From Telluribacter sp035998675 (lineage in GTDB: Bacteria > Bacteroidota > Bacteroidia > Cytophagales > Spirosomataceae), in assembly GCF_035998675.1 (NCBI RefSeq), contig NZ_DASYHI010000020.1, forward strand, positions 372,001-436,000: DNA of 64,000 bases, read 5' to 3'. The notes beneath the pieces were generated by a model. The model ran no database searches, had not been told where the DNA came from, and was given only the letters and a program-made list of their open reading frames with translations. The translations under genes and the position numbers were made by a program. Shown piece after piece: positions 8,955 to 17,656 of this stretch; within the stretch, counting starts at the first letter, position 1; the number at the start of each line of letters is the position of its first letter.

Positions 8955-11900
8955 ATGAAACAAGCTGAATCTAGGCATCAATTCCTTTTGGGAGGGGGCG
9001 AAATGGGAAATCTGATTCGTTCCAAGGATTGGAGTTTAACCCCCTTAGGTGATATTAATACCTGGCCGCAGAGTTTGCGGTCTGCCCTGAGTATTTGTCT
9101 GGGTTCCAGTTTTCCGATTGCTCTGTATTGGGGCAAAGAACTAACACTGCTTTACAACGATGCCTGGAGCCCAATTCCGGGCAATAAACATCCCTGGGCC
9201 TTAGGAAAACCCGGCCGGGAAGTGTGGCCGGAAATCTGGGATACCATCGGCCCCATGTTTGAACACGTAGTCGGAACCGGGGAAGCCACCCGCTCCCAGG
9301 ACGACCTGCTTCCCATGCGACGCCACGGATATACGGAAGAGTGTTACTTTGATTACACCTTTACCCCTATTCGGGGCGAGGAAGGCAAGGTAGAGGGAAT
9401 TTTTAACGCAGTAATCGAAACAACCTATAGGGTCATCAACGAAAGGCGGACGAACATTATACAAACACTTTCCGAAAGTGTAAGCCGGGCCAGGACGGTG
9501 GAAGAGGTAGGTCGTATGGTAGCCGGAGCCCTTTCCAACTCCGCCCGGGATTTGCCATTCCTGGGCCTGTACCTACTGGGTGAGAAGCAGGACGACGCCC
9601 AGACGGCTCATCTGATTGCTTCGACGGGCCTGACCGATCAAGACGAAATTTGCCCGAATACCATTCTGATTTCCGAAGAAGATGTTACTACCCCCTGGCC
9701 GCTCTCGGAAGTAATAAAAACCGGAAATTCACGGCACCTTTCTGATATAAGTACCTTCATTGGAAACCTTCCCCGGGGTATATGGCCGGAGCCCGTGCAG
9801 GAAGCCATGGTTGTTCCCATTGTTCCGTCAAGTTCCGGAGGTTCAGGCTTCATAATTGTGGGTATTAGTCCGCGCCGGGCCCTGGACAAATCCTACCAGA
9901 ATTTTATTCAATCCCTTGCCAACCATATTTCAACCGCCATTATCAACGCCCGCACCTACGAAGAAGAGCGACAACGGGTGGAGGCGCTCGCCGAAATAGA
10001 TAAGGCCAAAACGGCATTTTTCAGTAACGTCAGCCACGAGTTCCGCACTCCCCTGACTTTGATCCTGGGCCCGCTTGAAGAACTGCTGAGCCATACCGAG
10101 GAGCTTCCCGACTACCTCACCCAAAGTATTCAGGCTACCCACCGCAACGCGCTCCGCCTGCTCAAACTAGTCAATAGCCTGCTGGAATTCAGCCGGATTG
10201 AGGCGGGCCGGATGCAGGCAAGTTACCGCCCGGTCAATCTGGGAGCACTAACCCGGGACCTGTCCAGCGGGTTTAGGTCAATTATTGAGAAAGCCGGCCT
10301 GGAGTTTGAAGTACATTGTGAGTCGCTGGGAAGTCCTGTTTATGTCGACCGGGAAATGTGGGAAAAAATAGTTCTCAATCTTCTTTCCAATGCTTTCAAA
10401 TACACCTTGAAGGGTACCATCAGGGTTAATCTGAACCGGGAGGGTGACTGGGCCGTCCTGCACATTCAGGATACGGGCGTGGGTATTCCAAAGCATGAAC
10501 TACCCCGCATGTTTGAACGGTTCCACCGCATTCCCAACACCGTAGGACGAACCCACGAGGGGTCAGGCATCGGGCTTTCGCTGGTACACGAGCTGGTCAA
10601 GCTTCATTATGGGCAGATCAAGGTGCAAAGCGTGGAAGGTGAAGGTAGTACGTTTACGGTGTGCCTTCCCCTGGGTAAAGCCCACCTGCCCGCCGAGCAG
10701 ATTACGGAATTGTCAGACCACACGGGCGGGTCGTCACTCCTGAGTGCTTTTGTGCAGGAAGTGGCCCCCCTCCTTGAAACTGACCCGGCACATACCACCC
10801 TGGAAGATTTTCAGATGGACCCTGCTTTCGGCGCTCCGGCCGGACAAGCTGCGACTGACTCCCTGCTTATTATTGATGATAACCACGATATGCGCTCCTA
10901 CCTGCAGCGCTTGCTGGCCCCTCACTTCCAGGTTCGGACGGCGGCCAACGGCCGGGCGGCACTCAAACAAATAGAAAAACAGCTGCCCGACCTGATTGTA
11001 AGTGATGTAATGATGCCAGTTATTGACGGGAAACAACTGGTAGCATTGCTACGAAAAAATCCGGTTACTTCCCGAATTCCCGTTATCCTCTTGTCGGCCC
11101 GGGCGGGCGAAGAAGCACGAATTGACGGGATCGAAGCGGGTGCCGACGATTACCTGGTGAAGCCTTTTTCGGGCCGGGAACTGTTAACCCGCATTAAATC
11201 CCAGCTTAAAATTGCCCGGGTAAGGAATAACAACGAGGTACAGCTCCGGAACCTTTTCCAGCAGGCCCCCATGGCCGTTGCAATTTTGCGTGGCCCCGAG
11301 CTGGAAATAGAACTAGCCAACGAAAGAGCCCTGGAAATTTGGGCTAAAACCGCCGAAGAAGTTTTAAATAAACCTTTGTTTGAGGCTTTTCCTGAATTCC
11401 GGGGAACGCCGCTGGAAGAAATAGTCAAAAACGTAGTGGCCACCGGGGTACGTTATGTATCGGCCGAGTCGGCCATTGAACTCTGGCGGCACGGACAGCT
11501 GGAAACCATATACGCGCAGTTTGTCTACGAGCCGCTGCGCCAGGAGGATGGAACCGTGACCGGTTTCATGGCGGTAGGGCACGAAATAACCGAGCTGGTC
11601 AAGGCCCGCCAGCTGGCGCAGAACAGCGCGCAAATGCTGGAAAAGAAAGTAGAGGAAAGAACGGAGGAACTGGAAAAGAAAAATCAGGAACTCAAACGGA
11701 CCAACCAGGAACTCGAGCAGTTTGCCTACGTATCCAGTCATGACCTGCAGGAGCCGCTGCGCAAAATCCAGACTTTTTCGGATATGGTACTTGCCAAAAT
11801 GAAGGACCCACGCTTTGAGGCTACCAGCTACCTGGAAAAGATCAATGCCTCGGCCCAGCGGATGTCGGTACTTATCAAGGACTTACTTAATTATTCCAGA

Positions 11901-12422
11901 GTCAGTCAGGATGAACAACGTTTTGAGCGGGTTGACCTGAACGAGGTACTTGACAACGTTCTCTATGACTTTGAAGTACTTATCCGGCAGAAGCAGGCTC
12001 AGGTACTCAGTACCCCACTACCGGTTGTAAAAGGGGTGCCGGTACAGCTCAACCAGTTGTTTTATAACCTGATAAGCAACGCGTTGAAATTTTCGGATAA
12101 GCCTCCGGTTATTAAAATCAGCGCCCGCCAACTCACTTCATTGGACGAAAACTCCCTGCTTTCACCGGAAGGGGACAGCAGCTACCTGGAACTGACTTTT
12201 GAGGACAATGGCATTGGCTTTGAGCAGGAATATGTCGATAAAATCTTCACCATATTTCAGCGCCTCAACGACCGCCAGAAGTATTCGGGTACCGGCATTG
12301 GCCTGGCTATCTGTAAGAAAATCGTCGAAAACCACGGAGGTACCATCCGGGCGTCGGGGGTGGAAGGCAAAGGGGCAACCTTTACCGTACTCCTGCCGCA
12401 GGAATCGCCCGTAAACGCCTGA
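8955..12422 (+). CDS. Hybrid sensor histidine kinase with two kinase modules
   Basis: An 1155-residue soluble signalling protein with no obvious membrane segment. In order: a PAS-like N-terminus (about 10-155); a GAF-like domain (about 170-335); a first HisKA with His361 in SNVSHEFRTPL; an HATPase with the NLLSNAFKYT, DTGVGIP and GSGIGLSLV boxes; a receiver domain with Asp684 in SDVMMPVIDGK and Lys in LVKPFSG; a second PAS (about 765-885); a coiled coil (KKVEERTEELEKKNQELK); a second HisKA with His929 in YVSSHDLQEPLRK; and a second HATPase (NLISNALKFS, DNGIGF, GTGIGLAIC). The receiver sits between the two kinases. The second histidine box is of the phytochrome-like type. It has no adjacent regulator gene, so the output partner is unknown. 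Confidence 0.93.
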   Translation: MKQAESRHQFLLGGGEMGNLIRSKDWSLTPLGDINTWPQSLRSALSICLGSSFPIALYWGKELTLLYNDAWSPIPGNKHPWALGKPGREVWPEIWDTIGPMFEHVVGTGEATRSQDDLLPMRRHGYTEECYFDYTFTPIRGEEGKVEGIFNAVIETTYRVINERRTNIIQTLSESVSRARTVEEVGRMVAGALSNSARDLPFLGLYLLGEKQDDAQTAHLIASTGLTDQDEICPNTILISEEDVTTPWPLSEVIKTGNSRHLSDISTFIGNLPRGIWPEPVQEAMVVPIVPSSSGGSGFIIVGISPRRALDKSYQNFIQSLANHISTAIINARTYEEERQRVEALAEIDKAKTAFFSNVSHEFRTPLTLILGPLEELLSHTEELPDYLTQSIQATHRNALRLLKLVNSLLEFSRIEAGRMQASYRPVNLGALTRDLSSGFRSIIEKAGLEFEVHCESLGSPVYVDREMWEKIVLNLLSNAFKYTLKGTIRVNLNREGDWAVLHIQDTGVGIPKHELPRMFERFHRIPNTVGRTHEGSGIGLSLVHELVKLHYGQIKVQSVEGEGSTFTVCLPLGKAHLPAEQITELSDHTGGSSLLSAFVQEVAPLLETDPAHTTLEDFQMDPAFGAPAGQAATDSLLIIDDNHDMRSYLQRLLAPHFQVRTAANGRAALKQIEKQLPDLIVSDVMMPVIDGKQLVALLRKNPVTSRIPVILLSARAGEEARIDGIEAGADDYLVKPFSGRELLTRIKSQLKIARVRNNNEVQLRNLFQQAPMAVAILRGPELEIELANERALEIWAKTAEEVLNKPLFEAFPEFRGTPLEEIVKNVVATGVRYVSAESAIELWRHGQLETIYAQFVYEPLRQEDGTVTGFMAVGHEITELVKARQLAQNSAQMLEKKVEERTEELEKKNQELKRTNQELEQFAYVSSHDLQEPLRKIQTFSDMVLAKMKDPRFEATSYLEKINASAQRMSVLIKDLLNYSRVSQDEQRFERVDLNEVLDNVLYDFEVLIRQKQAQVLSTPLPVVKGVPVQLNQLFYNLISNALKFSDKPPVIKISARQLTSLDENSLLSPEGDSSYLELTFEDNGIGFEQEYVDKIFTIFQRLNDRQKYSGTGIGLAICKKIVENHGGTIRASGVEGKGATFTVLLPQESPVNA

Positions 12423-12439
12423 AGGATTTCAACTCAATC

Positions 12440-12914
12440 GTTCCAAAGAACAGATTTGCAGGGAAGTGGCAGGAGTAAATAACGGCAGCCAGGTACTTAC
12501 TTAGTAGGCCATAAAGCTCCCGGCAAGCCTCCCTTCCATACTATTATTCCGGGCTTTGTAACCCGCAACGGCCAGCCCTACCCCAGTTTTGGGGTACTGG
12601 GCGGCGACATGCAGGGGCACGTGCAGGTACTTACCAATATCATTGATTTTGGAATGGATTTGCAGGAAGCCGGCGACGCCCCCCGTACGAACCACCACGG
12701 TACCTCTCCTGCTTAGGGCCACACCGCCACCGTTGGTACCACTACCGTTGAGTCAGGTTTTCCGTACGAAAAGGTCCGGGAGCTAATGCGACGGGGACAC
12801 GTTGTTCAGTTTGATTATGGCTTTTTTGGGGGCTACCAGGCCATTGGCTCTAACGGCCAGGTCTATTTTGGTGGCTCCGACGCCCGCAAAGTCGGACAGG
12901 CCGCGGGCTACTAA
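12440..12914 (+). pseudogene. Remnant of a gamma-glutamyltransferase (C-terminal part)
   Basis: No intact gene lies here. The third frame, ending at a stop at 12912-12914, reads clearly as the C-terminal end of a gamma-glutamyltransferase: HKAPGKPPFHTIIPGFV, then FGVLGGDMQGHVQVLTNIIDFGMD, QEAGDAPR, and GGYQAIGSNGQVYFGGSD ending in GQAAGY. The frame is broken by an in-frame TAG at 12714-12716, and the upstream two thirds of the enzyme, including the catalytic Thr region, are missing. The 5' border is uncertain; recognisable homology starts at about 12510. The old terminator at 12957-12994 is still intact. This is a decayed, 5'-truncated gene; the enzyme would have cleaved glutathione in the periplasm. 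Confidence 0.85.
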
Positions 12915-12956
12915 CTACCTTCGGGTCTGGTACCTTTACTGGTCTGATTCCATCCG

Positions 12957-12994
12957 AAAACACCTTCCGGATTACAGAACCCGGAAGGTGTTTT
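12957..12994 (+). terminator. Strong bidirectional hairpin terminator
   Basis: Perfect 14-base arms, AAAACACCTTCCGG and its complement, lie around an 10-base loop, with A and T runs at the outer ends. It was probably the terminator of the decayed gamma-glutamyltransferase gene. Confidence 0.9.
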
Positions 12995-13067
12995 ACTTTT
13001 TGGTCCAATGCTTGTACTTTTAAAAGAACTGGTAGCTATTGGCAACTAATTCATATAATTATCCCGT

Positions 13068-13075
13068 TATCTTTG
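13068..13075 (+). promoter_or_regulatory. Promoter -7 element TATCTTTG
   Basis: Exact match to TAnnTTTG, 31 bases before the SemiSWEET start codon. The nearest TTG upstream (13039-13041) is 26 bases away, slightly more than the usual 17-23. Confidence 0.5.
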
Positions 13076-13106
13076 GAGTAATTAAAACGACAAACCAAGA
13101 AAGTAC

Positions 13107-13364
13107 ATGTTGGAAGTTTTAGGGTACTTGGCCGGAGGCCTGACTACCTTAGCGTTTGTACCCCAGGTGGTACAGATTTATAAGACCAAATCGGCCAAGG
13201 ATGTTTCCCTGGCTATGTTTCTGCTTTTTACAATGGGCGTAATCATGTGGTTAGGCTACGGGCTTATGACTCATTCGTTTCCCGTTGTAGCCGCCAATGC
13301 AGTTACCCTTTTGCTCTCGCTCGTGATTTTATTTTTCAAGTACAAATACCGGGACATAGCCTGA
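13107..13364 (+). CDS. SemiSWEET-family sugar transporter
   Basis: An 85-residue membrane protein with three transmembrane helices (about 4-22, 36-56 and 60-80), the size of bacterial SemiSWEETs, which act as dimers to move sugars passively across the inner membrane. The signature PQ motif is present in FVPQVVQIYKTKSAKDVSL (about residues 17-35). It has its own promoter-like element and a strong terminator shared with the convergent osmC-like gene, so it is a single-gene unit. Sugar specificity cannot be judged. Confidence 0.9.
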   Translation: MLEVLGYLAGGLTTLAFVPQVVQIYKTKSAKDVSLAMFLLFTMGVIMWLGYGLMTHSFPVVAANAVTLLLSLVILFFKYKYRDIA

Positions 13365-13366
13365 CC

Positions 13367-13410
13367 TACCAGCAAAAAGACCCGCTTTGGTGCGGGTCTT
13401 TCTGCTGGTA
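13367..13410. terminator. Bidirectional terminator between SemiSWEET and OsmC genes
   Basis: The outer arms TACCAGCA/TGCTGGTA and the inner arms AAGACCCGC/GCGGGTCTT make a long, nearly continuous stem between two convergent genes, with A/T runs within the stem. Confidence 0.85.
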
Positions 13411-13428
13411 AAGAATATGGTTTACTTA

Positions 13429-13848
13429 TCAGGCCAGTTGCGCTTCCATGGAAAGCTCGGCATTTAATAACTTGGAAATCGGGCAGCCTTCTTTTGCTCC
13501 TTCGGCAATCTCCTGAAACTTTGCCTCATCAATCTCCGGAATGCGGGCCTTTACAACCAGGTGGCTCTTGGTTACTGCTCCCTGCGAGGGGTCCAGGGTT
13601 ACCGTGGCGGTGGCATTGATTTCATCGGCCGTAAAACCGGCTGCGTTCAGGTCAAAGCTTAATTTCATGGCAAAGCAGCCCGCGTGGGCCGCCGCAATCA
13701 GTTCTTCGGGATTGGTACCTTTGCCTTCCGCAAAGCGGGTATTGAATGAGTACTGCGCATTGTCCAGTACGGTACTTTGGGTACTTACTACCCCTTTTCC
13801 TTCTTTTCCGGTGCCGTTCCAGACGGCCGTAGCTTTACGGTTGATCAT
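13429..13848 (-). CDS. OsmC/Ohr-family peroxidase
   Basis: A 139-residue thiol peroxidase that would reduce organic hydroperoxides in the cytoplasm. The two redox cysteines of the family are present: Cys58 in AAHAGCFAM and Cys122 in KEGCPISK. The NPEELIAAAHAGCF stretch is characteristic of the OsmC branch (as in E. coli OsmC) rather than Ohr. It converges with the SemiSWEET gene and is divergent from the lipoprotein gene at 13997, with about 148 bases between start codons. Confidence 0.92.
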   Translation of the reverse strand: MINRKATAVWNGTGKEGKGVVSTQSTVLDNAQYSFNTRFAEGKGTNPEELIAAAHAGCFAMKLSFDLNAAGFTADEINATATVTLDPSQGAVTKSHLVVKARIPEIDEAKFQEIAEGAKEGCPISKLLNAELSMEAQLA

Positions 13849-13996
13849 AGGTACTTAAATAATATAGAGGTGAATGATGAGATAAATTTCCTGTATACAA
13901 CCATTGAATTTCCGGGAATGTTCAACGACAAAACATAATAACAGCAAATGGAGTAGATATTAAGTAAACACAAAACTCATATTAACTCTTTCACTC

Positions 13997-14578
13997 ATGA
14001 AAAAGCTTCTTTTATCGTTTTTGCTGGTCAGTACCGGCCTGTTGCTGGGTTGTGAGGGGCCGGTCGGACCACAGGGAATTCCCGGACCCGAAGGTATACC
14101 CGGTCCGCAGGGTGCTCCCGGAGTCAACGTGGTAAGTACCGTATTTGACATTGATGGGTCATTTAACGCCCAGAATGAATACCAGATTTTCTTTGATTTT
14201 CCACCCGAAGAAATTGAAGTATTTGAAACCGACGCGGTCTTGGTATACCGACTCTGGGACGAGATAGAAGACCCAGGCGGCCCCATTCCGGTCTGGCGCA
14301 TGCTACCTCAAACCGTTTTCATGCCCCAGGGCCTGATGCAGTACAATTTTGACCACTCCTTTCTGGATGTAAGTATTTTTATTGACGCGCAGTTCAACCG
14401 CGCTACCCTGGGTGCCGACTGGACCCAAAACCAGACTTTCCGTGTGGTCATAGTACCGGCCGATTTTGCCCGGAATGGGCGGGCCGGTGCCGTAGATTTT
14501 TCTGACTACGAAGCAGTGAAAAAGCACTTCGGCATTAACGAAAGCACCATTAAAAAATACAAGGCCAGACGTGACTAA
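13997..14578 (+). CDS. Lipoprotein with a short collagen-like GXY tract
   Basis: A 193-residue predicted lipoprotein. The signal peptide ends in a lipobox, LLGC, giving lipidated Cys19. Immediately after the lipid anchor come seven consecutive collagen-type triplets (GPV GPQ GIP GPE GIP GPQ GAP, residues 21-41). A roughly 150-residue globular part follows that I do not recognise; it is rich in aromatic residues and beta-prone. Similar short collagen-like linkers after the lipobox occur in other Bacteroidota lipoproteins of unknown role. The gene stands alone with its own terminator. It is probably anchored at the outer membrane; the function is unknown. Confidence 0.8.
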   Translation: MKKLLLSFLLVSTGLLLGCEGPVGPQGIPGPEGIPGPQGAPGVNVVSTVFDIDGSFNAQNEYQIFFDFPPEEIEVFETDAVLVYRLWDEIEDPGGPIPVWRMLPQTVFMPQGLMQYNFDHSFLDVSIFIDAQFNRATLGADWTQNQTFRVVIVPADFARNGRAGAVDFSDYEAVKKHFGINESTIKKYKARRD

Positions 14579-14634
14579 GTAGCAGGCGGGCCGAAAGCAA
14601 CCTGCGGCCCCCTGATTTTCCGGATCAAGCACAA

Positions 14635-14664
14635 AAAAGCCAGTCGTGAACACAACTGGCTTTT
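14635..14664 (+). terminator. Terminator of the collagen-like lipoprotein gene
   Basis: AAAAGCCAGT and ACTGGCTTTT form a perfect 10 bp stem with a 10-base loop. The rest of the 358-base gap (14579-14936) holds a second GC hairpin (GGGCCG...CGGCCC near 14588-14610) and AT-rich DNA with a near-consensus -7 (TATCTTTT) before the next gene. No gene is visible in it. Confidence 0.85.
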
Positions 14665-14936
14665 CCTACCTATGAAAACAAAATTCTACTTGCAGTACAT
14701 TGTTGGGTAATCAATCACTTCCGTCTCTGCTATATAAGTACTCCAAAAAGTTAAAAGAGACTATAACTGAAATGAGATTTTTTTTCAAGATGCCGGACCT
14801 ATAAAGCCGCGCCTCTAATTATGAAGACGTAAAAGTTGGGATTTTACCCCTATCTTTTTTTAACATTTAATAGAAATCATCGTAATTTATCAAGAAAGAA
14901 TTTTCCCCTACCCTTTGACCATTTGGAAAACCACGC

Positions 14937-15380
14937 ATGAAAGAATTAACCACCAAAATTGAAAGAGCTGTCAGTGAGGCCGTTCCGAAGTTACGTTCCC
15001 TGCCGGAACCCGAGTTTAGCCGGAAAGAGTCTCCCCTGAAATGGAGCAAAAAAGAAACGCTGGGCCACCTGGTAGATTCCGCCCAGAATAATATTCAGCG
15101 TTTTGTAAGGAGCCAATACAAAACGACCCCCACCCTGGTGTATGATCAAAATGAATGGGTACGACTCCAAAACTACGAACACTACCCTACCGAAGAGCTA
15201 CTACCACTGTGGGTCGTATTAAATAAGCACCTTTGCCGGGTCCTGGAGGCTATACCCGCCGATGACCTGTACAAAACCTGCAACGTAGGAAAAGAACTGG
15301 CCGAAGAGCATACCCTGTTGTTCCTGGCGGAAGACTACCTGAGTCACCTGCGGCATCACCTGAGTCAAATTGTCGAATAG
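14937..15380 (+). CDS. DinB/YfiT-fold metal-binding protein
   Basis: A 147-residue four-helix protein of the DinB-like superfamily. The putative metal triad is visible: His44 in KKETLGHLVDSA, then His137 and His141 in DYLSHLRHHLSQI. Members act as thiol-dependent transferases or have unknown roles; some are induced by DNA damage. The start at 14937 gives a normal length. It is alone between the lipoprotein and the aminotransferase. The specific reaction cannot be assigned. Confidence 0.82.
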   Translation: MKELTTKIERAVSEAVPKLRSLPEPEFSRKESPLKWSKKETLGHLVDSAQNNIQRFVRSQYKTTPTLVYDQNEWVRLQNYEHYPTEELLPLWVVLNKHLCRVLEAIPADDLYKTCNVGKELAEEHTLLFLAEDYLSHLRHHLSQIVE

Positions 15381-15425
15381 CCCTATATTTCAGGCCGCTA
15401 TACCTTCGGTTCCCGGCAAATTTTC

Positions 15426-15433
15426 TACCTTTG
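15426..15433 (+). promoter_or_regulatory. Promoter -7 element TACCTTTG before alaA
   Basis: Exact TAnnTTTG match, 84 bases before the alaA ATG. A matching -33 TTG is not obvious. Confidence 0.45.
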
Positions 15434-15516
15434 TTTTTAGAGATACTGTCCGAAAAGTACTGCTATGAGCAGCAACCGGCAATTCTCCCGCTATTATCAA
15501 CCTTTTGTGGTACAGT

Positions 15517-16761
15517 ATGGAATTTTTAAAAAGTCAACGGCTCAATCATCTTAAGTATGATATAAGAGGGCCCGTGTACGAGAAAGCCCAGGAACTGGAA
15601 AGCCAGGGATACAAGGTCATTAATCTTAATATTGGTAATCCGGCTCCGTTCGGTTTTGACGCTCCCGATGAGATCGTCCATGACATAATCATGAACATCC
15701 GGAACGCGCAGGGCTACGCCGATTCACGCGGTTTGTTTCCGGCCCGGAAAGCGGTCATGCATTACACCCAAACCCTGGGAATACCCAACGTTGAAATCAA
15801 CGATATTTTTATTGGAAACGGCGTCAGCGAGTTAATCCTGCTGTCCATGCAGGCCCTGCTCAATCCGGGCGATGAGATACTGGTACCTTCCCCCGACTAC
15901 CCTTTGTGGACTACCTCCGTGGCCCTGAGCGGCGGCAAGCCCGTCCATTATGTATGTGACGAAGCGTCGGACTGGAATCCGGACCTGGACGATCTGGAAA
16001 GCAAAATTACGCCCAAAACCAGGGGGCTGGTCCTGATCAACCCGAATAATCCGACGGGAGCGGTGTACGACAAAGCCATCCTGGAACGCATCGCCCGCAT
16101 TGCCGAAGAACACGGATTAATTGTTTTTTCGGACGAGATTTACGATAAAATACTGTACGACGGGGCGGTTCACTACCCCATGGCTACGCTGGTGGAAGAT
16201 ACCCTCTGCGTTACTTTTGGTGGTTTGTCCAAAAACTACCGGGCCGCCGGCTTCCGCGGTGGCTGGATGATCCTGAGCGGTGCCAAGCAACGGGCCAAAT
16301 CCTATATTGAGGGTATCCTGTTTCTGGCCAGCGCCCGGCTCTGCGCCAATGTACCTACGCAGTTTGCCATTCAGACGGCCCTGGGCGGGTACCAGAGTAT
16401 CAAAGATTTAGTATTGCCAACGGGTAGGCTGCACAAGCAGATGAACCTGGTCTACGAAAGGCTCACCTCCATCCCGGGTATCAGCTGCGTAAGGCCCAAA
16501 GGAGCGCTGTACCTGTTTCCGCGTATCAACCTCAAGAAGTTTGATTTCAAAAACGACGACCAGTTTGTGTATGAATTGCTGAGTGAGCAAAAGGTACTGG
16601 TGGTGTCGGGTACCGGATTCAACTACTTCCGCGACGACCATTTCCGCATTGTGTTCCTGCCAACGGCCGATGAGCTGAACCAGGCCATGGACAAAATTGA
16701 GGTCTTCCTCGACTCCCGCCGTATTCATTCTACGCGAGCGGTGGAAGAAGTTATAGCCTGA
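15517..16761 (+). CDS. alaA: AlaA-type alanine/glutamate aminotransferase
   Basis: A PLP-dependent class I aminotransferase, closely similar along its length to E. coli AlaA, which makes alanine from pyruvate and glutamate. I chose the ATG at 15517 (MEFLKSQRL, 414 residues) over a TTG four codons upstream. Family landmarks: NLNIGNPAPFGF, GNGVSELI, PSPDYPLWT, LINPNNPTGAVY and SDEIYDKILYDG. The PLP lysine is Lys239 in GGLSKNYRAAGFRGGW, and the carboxylate-binding Arg is in DHFRIV. A strong terminator follows. It is expected to be a cytoplasmic dimer. Confidence 0.93.
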   Translation: MEFLKSQRLNHLKYDIRGPVYEKAQELESQGYKVINLNIGNPAPFGFDAPDEIVHDIIMNIRNAQGYADSRGLFPARKAVMHYTQTLGIPNVEINDIFIGNGVSELILLSMQALLNPGDEILVPSPDYPLWTTSVALSGGKPVHYVCDEASDWNPDLDDLESKITPKTRGLVLINPNNPTGAVYDKAILERIARIAEEHGLIVFSDEIYDKILYDGAVHYPMATLVEDTLCVTFGGLSKNYRAAGFRGGWMILSGAKQRAKSYIEGILFLASARLCANVPTQFAIQTALGGYQSIKDLVLPTGRLHKQMNLVYERLTSIPGISCVRPKGALYLFPRINLKKFDFKNDDQFVYELLSEQKVLVVSGTGFNYFRDDHFRIVFLPTADELNQAMDKIEVFLDSRRIHSTRAVEEVIA

Positions 16762-16764
16762 AAC

Positions 16765-16799
16765 AAAAAGCGGCCCGGGTTTACCTTCGGCCGCTTTTT
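16765..16799 (+). terminator. Terminator of alaA
   Basis: The AAAAAGCGGCC and GGCCGCTTTTT arms form an 11 bp stem with a 13-base loop, ending in a T run. Confidence 0.9.
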
Positions 16800-16816
16800 G
16801 TTTGGCGAAGTTTTAT

Positions 16817-16835
16817 AAATTGCGATTAGCAATTT
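16817..16835. promoter_or_regulatory. Inverted repeat before the queuosine-precursor transporter
   Basis: AAATTGC (16817-16823) and GCAATTT (16829-16835) are separated by five bases, 29 bases before the ATG. It may be an operator or part of the leader. No preQ1-riboswitch-like sequence is seen here. The arms resemble those upstream of the toxin-antitoxin operon at 32812. Confidence 0.35.
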
Positions 16836-16864
16836 TCCCTCAACTACCTACCCGTCGTCCCGCT

Positions 16865-17656
16865 ATGGAACAATTCTCCCTTCACGAACGCAAAAGGCAG
16901 CGTCTTTTTCTATTTCTCTGCGGCTTATTCCTGACCAACGCCCTCATTGCCGAAATCATCGGGGCCAAAATATTTTCGGTGGAAGCCCTGCTCGGGATGG
17001 CTCCGGCTCAGCTCCCGCTGGGAGATCAAAAACTGGATTTCAATATGTCGGCCGGTGTAGTCAACTGGCCCATTGTTTTTTTGAGTACTGATATTATCAA
17101 TGAGTACTTTGGCCGGAAAGGTGTCCGCCGGATTTCCTTCCTGACCGCCGGATTCATCATTTATATGTTCTTTACCATTTACATGACAACGACCCTACCC
17201 CCGGCCGAATTCTGGCTGGACGTAAACAGCACCGACGAGGCCGGTAACGCGTTCAACATCAACGCGGCCTTCTCCCGGATTTTTCGTCAGGGTATGGGTA
17301 TTATGGTGGGTTCTATTGTGGCGTTTCTGCTGGGCCAGCTACTCGATATTTCGGTTTTTTCCTGGCTGCGGAAGCGAACCGGCCCCAAACATATCTGGCT
17401 GCGGGCCACGGGTTCAACCCTGTTTTCCCAGTTGGTAGACAGCTTTGTGGTAATCAGTATCGCCTTTTACGTGTTTGGCAACTGGTCCATTCAGCAGGTA
17501 CTTTCGGTAGGTACCGTCAACTACCTGTACAAGGGGGCGATTGCCATACTGGCGACTCCGTTGCTATACCTGGCGCACTATGTCATTGACCGGTACCTGG
17601 GAAAAGAAAACGCGGAAAAACTGGCGGAAGAAGCGGCAATTTCAACCTTTGTGTAG
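16865..17656 (+). CDS. Queuosine-precursor transporter (YhhQ/QPTR family)
   Basis: An inner-membrane protein of 263 residues with about six or seven hydrophobic segments. It belongs to the ECF-like vitamin uptake family whose E. coli member YhhQ imports the queuosine precursors preQ0/preQ1. The family-typical stretch WPIVFLSTDIINEYFGRKGVRR lies around residue 75, and the C-terminal half has QLVDSFVVISIAF. I use the ATG at 16865 (MEQFSLHERKRQR); an upstream TTG would add a 21-residue tail. The last 15 bases overlap the 3' end of the convergent methyltransferase gene. No queuosine synthesis genes are in the window, which fits a salvage role (inference). Confidence 0.87.
   Translation: MEQFSLHERKRQRLFLFLCGLFLTNALIAEIIGAKIFSVEALLGMAPAQLPLGDQKLDFNMSAGVVNWPIVFLSTDIINEYFGRKGVRRISFLTAGFIIYMFFTIYMTTTLPPAEFWLDVNSTDEAGNAFNINAAFSRIFRQGMGIMVGSIVAFLLGQLLDISVFSWLRKRTGPKHIWLRATGSTLFSQLVDSFVVISIAFYVFGNWSIQQVLSVGTVNYLYKGAIAILATPLLYLAHYVIDRYLGKENAEKLAEEAAISTFV

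Noticed and set aside
12802..13023. Open frame of 73 codons overlapping the decayed transferase
   Set aside because: It runs in a different frame from the clear gamma-glutamyltransferase homology and crosses the terminator.
16762..16864. preQ1 riboswitch before the queuosine-precursor transporter
   Set aside because: The leader is about 65 bases and has only the alaA terminator and a 7-base inverted repeat; no preQ1 aptamer pattern is visible.
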